A DNA stretch of 64,000 nt from NCBI RefSeq assembly GCF_008763945.1, contig NZ_VTQH01000002.1:488578-552577 (forward strand). The letters are read 5' to 3'. Each line of letters begins with the position of its first letter. Within the stretch, counting starts at the first letter, position 1. A model generated the notes under the pieces. That model was not told where the DNA came from. It saw only the letters and a program-made list of their open reading frames with translations, and did no database searches. The position numbers and the translations under genes are program-made. The DNA is from Microbacterium testaceum StLB037. GTDB lineage: Bacteria > Actinomycetota > Actinomycetes > Actinomycetales > Microbacteriaceae. Below, piece by piece: positions 34,305 through 42,005 of the stretch.

Positions 34305-35356
34305 GCGCGAGCCTCGTCTCGCGCGCCCGGCTCGGTCGGGGTTCCGCGGGACTCGGGGTGGTGCTCGCCCTCGTCGGGCTCGTGGTGCTGGTGGTCTCCG
34401 TGGGCGTGGCCGTGACCCTGGGGCCGGCCGATGTGTCGTTGGTCAACGTGCGCGACGTGCTGCTGAACCATCTGGGTCTCGCGGACATCCCGGTAAAGGC
34501 GGCGAAGAACGCGATCGTCTGGGAAGAGCGCCTGCCCCGCGCCCTCGTCGCCGCGTGCGCCGGGGCGGGCCTGGCCCTGTGCGGTGTGGTCATGCAGTCC
34601 CTCCTGCGCAACCCGCTCGCCGAACCGTTCGTGCTGGGCGTGTCGTCGGGGGCGTCGACCGGCGCCGTCGTGATCGGCGTTCTCGGGATCGGCGGCGGCG
34701 TGCTCGGCCTGTCGGGCGGCGCCTTCGTCGGCGCACTCGTGGCCTTCGGCCTCGTGCTCGTGCTCTCGCGCTTCACCTCGGGCGGCACCTCCGGCGTGAT
34801 CCTCGCCGGTGTCGCCAGCACGCAGTTCTTCTCGGCGCTCACCTCGCTCGTGGTGTTCGCGGTCGCCGACAGCGACGAGACGCGCGGCGTCATGTTCTGG
34901 CTCCTCGGCTCGCTCGAGGGCATGCGGTGGGACAAAGTCGCCCTCTGCGCCGTCGTGGTCGTCGTCGGCGGTGCCGTATGCCTGGTCGCCGCGCGGGCTC
35001 TCGACGCCTTCACCTTCGGCGACGACGTGGCCGCCTCCCTGGGTACCCCGGTCGCCCGGACGCGCATCGGCCTGCTCATCGTCACGGCTCTCATGACGGC
35101 CGCGCTGGTGAGCGCGGTCGGTGCCGTCGGCTTCGTGGGACTCGTCGTGCCGCACGCGGTGCGTCTGATGGTCGGCCAGCGTCACGCGCGGGTGGTTCCG
35201 CTCGCGGCGGTCGTGGGCGCCGTGTTCATGGTGTGGGTGGATGCCGCGACCCGCACCCTCTTCGCCCCCACGCCCCTTCCGGTCGGGGTGGGAACGGCGC
35301 TCGTGGGAGTTCCGGTCTTCGTGGCCCTCCTCGTTCGACGGAGGGGCCGCGCATGA
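34277..35356 (+). CDS. iron-siderophore ABC transporter permease (FecCD family)
   Basis: About 350 residues with around nine membrane spans. FecCD signatures: RLPRALVAACAGAGLALCG and MQSLLRNPLAEPFVLGVSSG in the first third, and VGFVGLVVPHAVRL for ATPase docking near the end. The only standard in-frame start near the FecB end is GTG at 34277, without ribosome binding site. A GGAG six nucleotides before CTG at 34301 (CTGA overlapping the upstream stop) points to CTG as the real start. It overlaps the ATPase gene by 4 nt. Confidence 0.9.
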   Translation: MGRERERALSASLVSRARLGRGSAGLGVVLALVGLVVLVVSVGVAVTLGPADVSLVNVRDVLLNHLGLADIPVKAAKNAIVWEERLPRALVAACAGAGLALCGVVMQSLLRNPLAEPFVLGVSSGASTGAVVIGVLGIGGGVLGLSGGAFVGALVAFGLVLVLSRFTSGGTSGVILAGVASTQFFSALTSLVVFAVADSDETRGVMFWLLGSLEGMRWDKVALCAVVVVVGGAVCLVAARALDAFTFGDDVAASLGTPVARTRIGLLIVTALMTAALVSAVGAVGFVGLVVPHAVRLMVGQRHARVVPLAAVVGAVFMVWVDAATRTLFAPTPLPVGVGTALVGVPVFVALLVRRRGRA

Positions 35357-36126
35357 CGCTCGAAACCCGCGCCGCGCGCTGGACCCGCGGGGGCACCCTC
35401 GTGGTCGACGGCGTCTCGCTGCACCCCGAACCCGGAACGACCGTGGGCCTTCTCGGGCCGAACGGCTCGGGCAAGTCGTCGCTGCTGCGCCTGCTGCAGG
35501 GGGCCGCACGCCCCGACTCCGGAGAGGTGCTGCTCGACGAGCGGCCCCTGGGCGAATGGCGGCGGCGAGAGGTGGCCCGCACGGTGGCCGTGGTGACGCA
35601 GCACGCCGAGACCGACGCCGACATCGTGGTCCGCGACGTCGTCCGCCTGGGCCGAACGCCGCACCGCCCGGTGTGGGGTGGCTCGTCCACCGGCGACGAG
35701 GACGCGATCGACGCGGCACTCGAGCGCGTGGGACTCACCGACAAGGCCGATCGCCTCTGGCACACCCTGTCCGGCGGAGAGAGGCAGCGCGCGCAGATCG
35801 CCCGCGCCCTCGCCCAGGAGCCGCGGGAGCTGCTCCTCGACGAGCCGACGAACCACCTCGACATCCGCCATCAGCTCGATGTGCTGGCGCTCGTCGCCGC
35901 TCTGCCGGTGACCAGCATCATCGCCCTGCACGACCTGAACCTCGCGGCGACCTATTGCGACAGCGTGCTGGTGCTGCGCGAGGGCCGTGTCGTGGCCGCC
36001 GGAGCTCCCGCCGCGGTGCTCACGCCGACGCTCATCGCCGACGTCTACGAGGTGGCGGCGCGGGTGATCCCGGATGCCGAGACGGGGCGCTCCACGATCC
36101 TGTTCGACGGGCCGTTGGCATCCTGA
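35353..36126 (+). CDS. iron-siderophore ABC transporter ATP-binding protein (FepC type)
   Basis: 257 residues. Walker A GPNGSGKS at 35-42, Q-loop around VTQHAETD, signature LSGGERQRAQ at 139-148, Walker B ELLLDEPTN from about 159, and switch His in ALHDLNLA. The TTxxDxxLxxLGxTP-like RDVVRLGRTPHRPVWGG segment is typical of siderophore importers. ATGA overlap with the permease. It completes the importer beginning at 33258. Confidence 0.96.
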   Translation: MTLETRAARWTRGGTLVVDGVSLHPEPGTTVGLLGPNGSGKSSLLRLLQGAARPDSGEVLLDERPLGEWRRREVARTVAVVTQHAETDADIVVRDVVRLGRTPHRPVWGGSSTGDEDAIDAALERVGLTDKADRLWHTLSGGERQRAQIARALAQEPRELLLDEPTNHLDIRHQLDVLALVAALPVTSIIALHDLNLAATYCDSVLVLREGRVVAAGAPAAVLTPTLIADVYEVAARVIPDAETGRSTILFDGPLAS

Positions 36127-36148
36127 ATCCTCCCGTCCGGCAGACCGC

Positions 36149-36568
36149 TCAGGGCGCGAGGACGGAGAGGGTGAAGCGGATGATCTTGCCGTCGGGGCCC
36201 GTGAGCGTGGCGGCGGTCTCGCCCACGGCGCGCGGGAGGAACCCGGGGCGGAAGATGGAGCCCTCCGACGGTCCTCCCGCCGAGAACTCGGCGATGTCGA
36301 CGTCGGACGTGGTTCCCGTCCACTCGGCCTCGGTGCCGTCGGGGACCGCGAGCACGAGCGAGGTGCCGATCTTCACGGAGGCGCTCTTGCCGTCGAGATC
36401 GTCCGGCGACACCACCGTCGGCGCGAAAGCCTCATCCACGGTCGCGGCCGGAGACGGCGCCTCGGCGGCAGGGACGGCCGGAGCGTCGGATGCCGCGGGC
36501 GCGCAGCCCGCGAGCAGGGCGCCGGCCACGACGACGAGGGCGAGCCGGAGAGCGAGGGAGCGCTTCAC
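36149..36568 (-). CDS. small lipoprotein of unknown function
   Basis: 139 residues. Lipobox LAGC with Cys22, an Ala/Pro-rich linker (about 23-45), then a compact beta-rich domain (GKSASVKIGTSLVLAVPDG, FLPRAVGETAATLTGPDGK) that resembles a single Ig-like or protease-inhibitor-like domain but matches no family I can name. GTG start at 36568 with GAAGG upstream. It converges on the siderophore ATPase gene across 22 nt. Confidence 0.75.
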   Translation of the reverse strand: MKRSLALRLALVVVAGALLAGCAPAASDAPAVPAAEAPSPAATVDEAFAPTVVSPDDLDGKSASVKIGTSLVLAVPDGTEAEWTGTTSDVDIAEFSAGGPSEGSIFRPGFLPRAVGETAATLTGPDGKIIRFTLSVLAP

Positions 36569-36659
36569 GAGGACCTTCTTCCGCGGGGAGGGGCGCCGTC
36601 TGCAGCCCTCGCTCGGATGCTAACCCGCCGGGTCTCTCCTCGCGGCGAACGCGCCCGGC

Positions 36660-36842
36660 TCAGTCGCCGATGGGGATCTCGATCGAGGTGACCGACGAGC
36701 CACCGAGGTCGATCAGCCCGGGAGCCGCGGCGGGTTGTTCGTCGTCGGGCAGGAGTTCGGCCTGCGTTTTCGGTCGCGCGGGCTCGCCGGGCAGTCCCGC
36801 CCACTCGCTCGGTTCTTCCGGTCGCTGTACGAAGAGTCCCAT
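36660..36842 (-). CDS. 60-residue conserved small protein
   Basis: Starts MGLFVQRPEEPSEWAGLPGE and is acidic and proline-rich, ending TSIEIPIGD. A GAGAGGA ribosome binding site lies 7 nt before the ATG. I recall near-identical N-termini in small Microbacteriaceae proteins, which argues for a real gene; function unknown. It follows the esterase gene by 27 nt and probably shares its transcript. Confidence 0.7.
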   Translation of the reverse strand: MGLFVQRPEEPSEWAGLPGEPARPKTQAELLPDDEQPAAAPGLIDLGGSSVTSIEIPIGD

Positions 36843-36869
36843 GGGTCCATCCTCTCGCCGATCCGGTCC

Positions 36870-37793
36870 TCACCGCAGCGGGTGGGCTGTGAAAAACGTC
36901 TCGATCAGCCTCGTCGCGCCCAACTGCTCGCCCGATCCCGAGGCACCGGGCCAGACGTGCCCTCCCCCGGCGATCCGGTAGTGCTCGAGGGCGCCGCGGT
37001 CCCGGCATCCGGTCCAGGTCTGCTTCTCGACCCCCGGGGCGACCGTCTCCGACCGCGGGTCGGGCGCGCAGCCGTTGCGGGTCGCGAGCTGCGACAGCCA
37101 CTGGGGTACGGGCAGGACCCTCGCGTCGTGACGGGTGCCGCCGTCGTAGGGGATGACGTCGTCCGCGGTGCCGTGGAACTCGATCACGGGGACCGGCGGT
37201 GCGTCCGGGCACGGTGGGTTGGTCGCGGGGTACACGGCCCCCGAGACCACCGCGAACGCCGCGATGCGCTCGGGCAGAGCGCACGAGAGCAGCGAGACGA
37301 AGCCTCCGCCGTTCGACATCCCCGCCGCGAACACGCGCGCGGTGTCGATGCACAGCCGCGACTCGACCTCGTCGAGCAGCGCCGAGGTGAAGGCCACGTC
37401 ATCGGCGCCCGACGAGTACGGCGCCCCCTGCCAGCCCGTGCCGGCGGCGGAGCTGGCGGGCTGGGGGTAGACGACCACCGCGCCGCTGTCGTTCAACCCG
37501 ACCTCTCGCTCGAGCTCGCCGGCCGGGGCACGGTACCCGGCGAACGCCAGGATGAGGGGCGACGGCGTCGCGCCATCGTGATCGGCCGGCACGTGGACGT
37601 CGAAGAGGCGGTCGTCGCCCGCGACGGTCAGCGAGAGCCGCGTCGTCTCCCCCGAGGGGAGGGTCGGGGCCGCGGGGCACGCCGACGTCGACGTGGGGGT
37701 GGCCTCCTGCGGAGCCGCGGGCGAGGCGCTGCAGCCCGACAGCAGCACGGCCGCGAGCGAGACGACCACGAGGAGAGGGACGCGGAGGCGCAT
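36870..37793 (-). CDS. secreted alpha/beta-hydrolase lipoprotein, PHB-depolymerase-like esterase
   Basis: 307 residues. Lipobox LSGC with Cys21. The hydrolase domain resembles the LpqC/poly(3-hydroxybutyrate) depolymerase group: oxyanion region LILAFAGYR, nucleophile Ser160 in GMSNGG, Asp in GTADDVIPYDGG (about 221) and His in AGGGHVWPG (about 277). Several cysteines suggest disulfides. A polymer or feruloyl-type ester is possible; the substrate is not decided by sequence. The ATG lies six nucleotides after TAGGAT, so it is probably leaderless. Confidence 0.88.
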   Translation of the reverse strand: MRLRVPLLVVVSLAAVLLSGCSASPAAPQEATPTSTSACPAAPTLPSGETTRLSLTVAGDDRLFDVHVPADHDGATPSPLILAFAGYRAPAGELEREVGLNDSGAVVVYPQPASSAAGTGWQGAPYSSGADDVAFTSALLDEVESRLCIDTARVFAAGMSNGGGFVSLLSCALPERIAAFAVVSGAVYPATNPPCPDAPPVPVIEFHGTADDVIPYDGGTRHDARVLPVPQWLSQLATRNGCAPDPRSETVAPGVEKQTWTGCRDRGALEHYRIAGGGHVWPGASGSGEQLGATRLIETFFTAHPLR

Positions 37794-37799
37794 CCGGTC

Positions 37800-37805
37800 A
37801 TCCTA
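37800..37805 (-). promoter_or_regulatory. -10 box of leaderless esterase gene
   Basis: TAGGAT on the minus strand, exactly six nucleotides before the ATG at 37793. Confidence 0.55.
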
Positions 37806-37869
37806 CGGTTCGGGTATCTTCGGCCCGCAGCCGCCTCACCACCGGGATCACCCGACGTGTCGAGGCGCA

Positions 37870-37910
37870 CACGAAAGGCCCGGGATCTTTCGATCACCGG
37901 GCCTTTTCGT
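37870..37910 (-). terminator. terminator after tRNA-Gln
   Basis: ACGAAA-GGCCCGG (37871-37883) pairs with CCGGGCC-TTTTCGT (37897-37910) with one unpaired base, over a 13-nt loop. The A-rich 5' side gives a U-run for the minus-strand tRNA transcript. Confidence 0.8.
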
Positions 37911-37914
37911 GAAG

Positions 37915-37986
37915 CTGGGGTACCTGGACTCGAACCAAGAACAACGGAACCAGAAACCGCCGTGTTGCCAATTACACCATACCCCA
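37915..37986 (-). tRNA. tRNA-Gln (anticodon CTG)
   Basis: A 72-nt cloverleaf on the minus strand without encoded CCA (GAAG instead). Acceptor TGGGGTA pairs with TACCCCA; discriminator G. Anticodon CTG at 37953-37951 in loop TTCTGGT. T arm GGTTCGAGTCC. The top pair of the anticodon stem (31-39) is T-T instead of a Watson-Crick pair. Confidence 0.96.
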
Positions 37987-38126
37987 ATGGCTTCGAGCCG
38001 TAGCTCGTGCCGAGGATCAAGCTTACGTGACGCGGAGCCGAGCACCAAACCGGGGCCGTGCTCCGCGTGTCCCGGGCGCGTCCTGCGCGGCTGGCCGCCG
38101 TGGCGCCGATGTCGAAGAATCGCACG

Positions 38127-38180
38127 GAGCTCGCAGATCCCGCGGCGGATTCTGCGATCTTCATCGCGATCTGCGAGCTC
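38127..38180. repeat. REP-like inverted repeat between tRNA-Gln and gltX
   Basis: GAGCTCGCAGATC (38127-38139) and GATCTGCGAGCTC (38168-38180) are exact reverse complements, 28 nt apart. Inside are further partial complements (AGAATCGCA-like and TGCGAT). The 263-nt gap between tRNA and gltX holds nothing else that I recognise. It may be a copy of a dispersed palindromic element. Confidence 0.7.
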
Positions 38181-38249
38181 CCGCGCCATCGCTCCCGCGA
38201 ACGCGCGATCCCCGCGACCCGAGAGTCGCGGGGATCGTCGGAGGGCGTC

Positions 38250-39758
38250 TCAGCCCAGGTGCGCCACCAGCGCCTCGAGGCGCCGGATCGACTCGGCCTT
38301 GCCGAGCAGCTCCATCGACTCGAACAGCGGCGGCGAGATGCGCCGGCCGGTCAGCGCGACGCGCGGCGGGCCGTAGGCGACGCGGGGCTTGAGGCCGAGC
38401 TCCCCCACGAGGGCCGTCGACAGGGCCTCCTGGACGGCGGCGGCGGTGAAGTCGTTCACGCCCTCGAGAGCGCGGACGGATGCCGTCAGCACCTCGCTCG
38501 CATTCGCGGGAAGACCCTTAAGAGCGTCGTCGGCGTAGTCGACGTCGGTGACGAAGAGGAACCCGAGCATGCCGGGCACCTCGCCGAGCAGCTGCACGCG
38601 CTCCTGCACGAGAGGCGCCGCCTGCGCGATGATCGCGCGGTGATGCTCGCTCGGCTGCTCGGCGATGTACCCCGCGCCCGCGAGGTAGGGGACGATCCGG
38701 GTCGCGAAGTCCTCGGCATCCAGCATGCGGATGTGGTCCCCGTTGATCGCCTCGGCCTTCTTCTGATCGAAGCGCGCGGGGTTGGGGTTCACGTCGGCGA
38801 TGTCGAACGCCGCGATCATCTCGTCGAGTGAGAACACGTCGCGGTCGCTCGCGAGCGACCAGCCGAGCAGCGACAGGTAGTTGAGCAGGCCCTCGTGGAT
38901 GAAGCCCTTCTCGCGCTGCAGGAACAGGTCGGCCTGCGGGTCGCGCTTGGAGAGCTTCTTATTGCCGGTCTCGCCCAGCACGAGCGGCATGTGACCGAAG
39001 CGCGGCACGAAGTCGGTGACGCCGGCGTCGAGCAGCGCGCGGTACAGCGCGAGCTGGCGGGCGGTCGAGGGCATGAGGTCTTCGCCGCGGATGACGTGGG
39101 TGATGCCCATGAGCGCGTCGTCGACGGGGTTGACGAACGTGTAGAGCGGAATGCCGCCGGCGCGCACGATCACGAAGTCGGGGAAGGATCCTGCCGGGAA
39201 GGTGACCTCGCCGCGGATGAGGTCGACGAAGGTGAGGTCCTCGTCGGGCACGCGCACGCGCCACGCGGGCTCGCGTCCCTCGGCGCGGAAGGCGGCCTTC
39301 TGCTCGTCGGTGAGGTCGCGGTCGTAGTTGTCGTAACCGAGCTGCTTGGCGCGGCCGTTGGCCTCGTTGCGCGCGTCGATCTCCTCGGCGGTGGAGTAGC
39401 TCTCGTACACCGCCCCCGCGGCGATGAGCTTGTCGAGCACCTCGCGGTAGATCTCGTGGCGCTGCGACTGGCGGTAGGGAGCGTGGGGTCCGCCGACCTC
39501 GACGCCCTCGTCCCAGTCGATGTTCATCCACCGCAACGCCTCGAGGAGCTGCTGGTAGCTCTCCTCGCTGTCGCGCGCGGCGTCGGTGTCTTCGATACGG
39601 AAGACGAGCTTGCCGCCGTTGTGCCGGGCGTAGGCCCAGTTGAACAGGACGGTGCGGATGAGACCGACGTGCGGCAACCCCGTGGGTGAGGGGCAGAAGC
39701 GGACGCGAACGTCGGCGCCGGTGGCGGTCGTGGTGCGGGGATCGGGCGTGGCAGACAT
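38250..39758 (-). CDS. gltX: glutamyl-tRNA synthetase
   Basis: 502 residues. Class I synthetase charging tRNA-Glu (and possibly tRNA-Gln, followed by transamidation). The HIGH-type motif is [14 protein letters not shown] at about 21-34 and the KMSKS-type motif is KKLSKRDP (about 265-272). The C-terminal anticodon-binding domain is full length. The ATG at 39758 has a TAGGAT box seven nucleotides upstream and no ribosome binding site. Genes for both cognate-type tRNAs (Glu and Gln) are in this window. Confidence 0.97.
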   Translation of the reverse strand: MSATPDPRTTTATGADVRVRFCPSPTGLPHVGLIRTVLFNWAYARHNGGKLVFRIEDTDAARDSEESYQQLLEALRWMNIDWDEGVEVGGPHAPYRQSQRHEIYREVLDKLIAAGAVYESYSTAEEIDARNEANGRAKQLGYDNYDRDLTDEQKAAFRAEGREPAWRVRVPDEDLTFVDLIRGEVTFPAGSFPDFVIVRAGGIPLYTFVNPVDDALMGITHVIRGEDLMPSTARQLALYRALLDAGVTDFVPRFGHMPLVLGETGNKKLSKRDPQADLFLQREKGFIHEGLLNYLSLLGWSLASDRDVFSLDEMIAAFDIADVNPNPARFDQKKAEAINGDHIRMLDAEDFATRIVPYLAGAGYIAEQPSEHHRAIIAQAAPLVQERVQLLGEVPGMLGFLFVTDVDYADDALKGLPANASEVLTASVRALEGVNDFTAAAVQEALSTALVGELGLKPRVAYGPPRVALTGRRISPPLFESMELLGKAESIRRLEALVAHLG

Positions 39759-39765
39759 CCCCCCG

Positions 39766-39771
39766 ATCCTA
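39766..39771 (-). promoter_or_regulatory. -10 box of leaderless gltX
   Basis: TAGGAT on the minus strand, seven nucleotides before the gltX ATG. Confidence 0.5.
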
Positions 39772-40731
39772 CCGGCGGGCGCCCCGACTCCCGGAGGGCC
39801 GCAGGTGGTCGGCGAGCACCTCGCCCATGACCTCGAGAGCGGCACCGACGGCGGGCACGTGCTCGGCCCCGCGGGCGGTGACCACGTGCAGGGTCCGCGC
39901 CTCGGCGGACGGCAGCCGAGGTGCCGCGATCCCCGAGAGCAGGGGGAGGGATGCCACGGCCATGCGCGGCAGGATCGCCATGCCGACCCCTTGGGCGACG
40001 AGGTTCTCGACGGCGATGAAGTTGTCGGTCTCGAAGGCGATGTCAGGGGTGAAGCCCGCCCGTCCGCACGCCTCGAGCAGGTGACCGCGGCACTGCGGGC
40101 ACCCGGCGATCCACCGCTCCCCCGCGAGCTGCGAGAGGTCGATGGGATCGTGAGCGGCCGCCGGGTGATCTGTGGGCACGACCACCACGGTGTCGTCGTC
40201 TCCGATGAGTCGAGCGGAGAGTCCGGATGCCGCGGACTCCAGGTGCTCGCGCCGATCACCGGGGTAGCTGTAGGTCAGGGCGATGTCGGCGCGGTTCTCG
40301 CGCACGGCGGCGATGGCTTCGGGTGGCTCGGCCTCGACGAAGCTGATCGAGACGCCCGGGCGGCGCGCGGTGACGGCGGCGATCACGCGTGGGACGACCG
40401 TCGACGAGGCCGAGGGGAAGGCGGCGATCCGCACGCGACCGGCGCGGAGCCCCCGGAGCTCGGCGAGGTCTCCGGCCGCAGCGTCCAGGGCCGTGGTCAC
40501 GGCGGCCGCGTGCCGGGCGAGGATCGACCCCGCCTCGGTGAGACGCACGCCGCGTCCGACGCGCTCGACGATCGGCATCCCGGCCCGCTTCTCCAGGCGC
40601 CGCAGCTGCTGGCTCACCGCCGGCTGGCTGTAACCGAGGTTGCGGGCGGCGGCTGTGATCGAGCCGGTGTCGGCGATCGCCTTGACCACACGCAGGGCGT
40701 TCGCGTCGAGGGAGTCGTCGATCTCGGCCAT
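39769..40731 (-). CDS. LysR-family transcriptional regulator
   Basis: 320 residues. N-terminal winged HTH (about 5-65: [28 protein letters not shown]) and a periplasmic-binding-like effector domain (about 95-310). ATG at 40731 places the HTH at the normal distance; an in-frame ATG at 40770 would add 13 unlike residues. Divergent from the class V aminotransferase gene across 80 nt, the usual arrangement for a LysR regulator and its target. TATGTT five nucleotides before the ATG could be its -10. Confidence 0.92.
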   Translation of the reverse strand: MAEIDDSLDANALRVVKAIADTGSITAAARNLGYSQPAVSQQLRRLEKRAGMPIVERVGRGVRLTEAGSILARHAAAVTTALDAAAGDLAELRGLRAGRVRIAAFPSASSTVVPRVIAAVTARRPGVSISFVEAEPPEAIAAVRENRADIALTYSYPGDRREHLESAASGLSARLIGDDDTVVVVPTDHPAAAHDPIDLSQLAGERWIAGCPQCRGHLLEACGRAGFTPDIAFETDNFIAVENLVAQGVGMAILPRMAVASLPLLSGIAAPRLPSAEARTLHVVTARGAEHVPAVGAALEVMGEVLADHLRPSGSRGARR

Positions 40732-40742
40732 GCTGAAACATA

Positions 40743-40775
40743 AGCAGAGGTGATGGTTCTCATGCAACACCTGCT
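40743..40775. promoter_or_regulatory. inverted repeat between lysR and aminotransferase genes
   Basis: AGCAGAGGTG (40743-40752) and CACCTGCT (40768-40775) form an imperfect dyad with a 2-nt insertion in one arm, around a T-rich centre. The spacing and position fit a LysR-type operator in the divergent promoter region. Confidence 0.4.
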
Positions 40776-40811
40776 CTAGTGCAATGGCACGCGGCGGGCG
40801 ATCCTGGGTTC

Positions 40812-41900
40812 ATGAGCAGCCTCGCCACGCACTTCGCCGGCGGCCGCGACTACCTCGCGGCCTGCACCCTCGGCCTGCCCTCGCGCGCCACGGTGGCCGC
40901 GGTCCGCGCCGACCTCGAGTCCGCGGCATCCGGTCGTCCCGACGTCGTCGCCGCGTCGCAGGCGGTCGAGGCGGCCCGCGTCTCGTTCGCGCACCTGGTG
41001 AGCTCGCCGGTGAGCGATGTCGCGATCGGGTCGCAGACGTCGGTGCAGGTGTCGCTGCTCGCGGCCTCCGTGCCCGACGGCGCCGAGGTGCTGTGCGCGG
41101 AGGGCGACTTCTCGTCGCTGGTGGCTCCGTTCGTCCACACCGGTCGGGGCGTGCGCGTGCGCACCGCTGCCCTGACGGAGCTCGCCGACGCGATCTCCCC
41201 CGACACCTGGCTCGTGGCCTTCTCGTTCGTGCAGTCGGCCACCGGAGAGGTGGCGGATGCCGCCGGTATCGCCGCCGCGGCGGCTCGCGCCGGGGCCCGG
41301 ACGCTCTGCGACCTCACCCAGGCCGCCGGATGGCTCCCGGTCGACGCGACGATGTTCGATGCGACCGTCTGCCACGCGTACAAGTGGCTCTGCTGCCCGC
41401 GCGGGGTGTCGTTCCTCACGCTCACGCCCGCGTTCCAGAGCGAGATCCGCCCCGTGCAGGCCGGCTGGTACTCGGGCGACGACCCCTGGTCGTCCTGCTA
41501 CGGCACGGGCGGGACCTTGGCGCCGGACGCCCGCCGCTTCGACGTCTCCCCCGCGTGGCAGGCGTTCGTGGGGGCGGCTCCGGCGCTCGCGCTCTTCGCC
41601 GACGCCGACATCACCGCGACCTACGCCCACGTGACGGCCCTGGCGGCGCGCTTCCGCGAGGGACTCGGTCTCGAGCACCCCGAACGGCCCTCGGCGATCG
41701 TCACCTGGCCGGATGCCACGGGCGAGGCGCTCGCCCAGCTGACGGCCCACGGCATCACGGCGTCGGGACGCGCGGGGCGCGCCCGGGTGGCGTTCCACGT
41801 CTTCAACGACGAGCTCGACGTCGACCGCGCCCTGCACGCTCTCGGTGTGCGCGGGGGCGAAGACCTCTCGGCGTTCGACGGGCTGGTGTACGCGATCTGA
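40812..41900 (+). CDS. class V aminotransferase-fold PLP enzyme
   Basis: 362 residues. Cysteine-desulfurase/kynureninase-like fold: substrate segment QTSVQVSLLA, CDLTQAAGWLPVD with the PLP-binding Asp, and the Schiff-base lysine K191 in CHAYKWLCCPRG. It lacks an obvious desulfurase active-site Cys loop, so it may act on another amino acid. ATG at 40812 begins MSSLATHFAGGRDYL; an in-frame start at 40779 would add 11 residues. Target candidate of the divergent LysR regulator. Confidence 0.85.
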   Translation: MSSLATHFAGGRDYLAACTLGLPSRATVAAVRADLESAASGRPDVVAASQAVEAARVSFAHLVSSPVSDVAIGSQTSVQVSLLAASVPDGAEVLCAEGDFSSLVAPFVHTGRGVRVRTAALTELADAISPDTWLVAFSFVQSATGEVADAAGIAAAAARAGARTLCDLTQAAGWLPVDATMFDATVCHAYKWLCCPRGVSFLTLTPAFQSEIRPVQAGWYSGDDPWSSCYGTGGTLAPDARRFDVSPAWQAFVGAAPALALFADADITATYAHVTALAARFREGLGLEHPERPSAIVTWPDATGEALAQLTAHGITASGRAGRARVAFHVFNDELDVDRALHALGVRGGEDLSAFDGLVYAI

Positions 41901-41949
41901 GGGGTCGCGGTGCTGCCCTCCCCCGCGCGCGTCGCCGCTCCCCCCGCGC

Positions 41950-42005
41950 GAGTCGCCAGTTTTTGTCGCCTCCACCGGCGCGGAAGCGACATTTCGTGGC
42001 GACTC
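41950..42005. repeat. inverted repeat between aminotransferase and MFS genes
   Basis: Arms 41950-41969 and 41986-42005 share GAGTCGCCA/TGGCGACTC and TGTCGC/GCGACA, separated by unlike T-rich and A/T-containing middles. The right arm overlaps the MFS stop codon. It may act as a terminator for the convergent genes or be a copy of a dispersed element. I see no second copy in this window. Confidence 0.6.

Noticed and set aside
37915..37986. Island insertion at tRNA-Gln
   Set aside because: No direct repeat of the tRNA 3' end or integrase was seen; the gap to gltX holds only a short palindrome.
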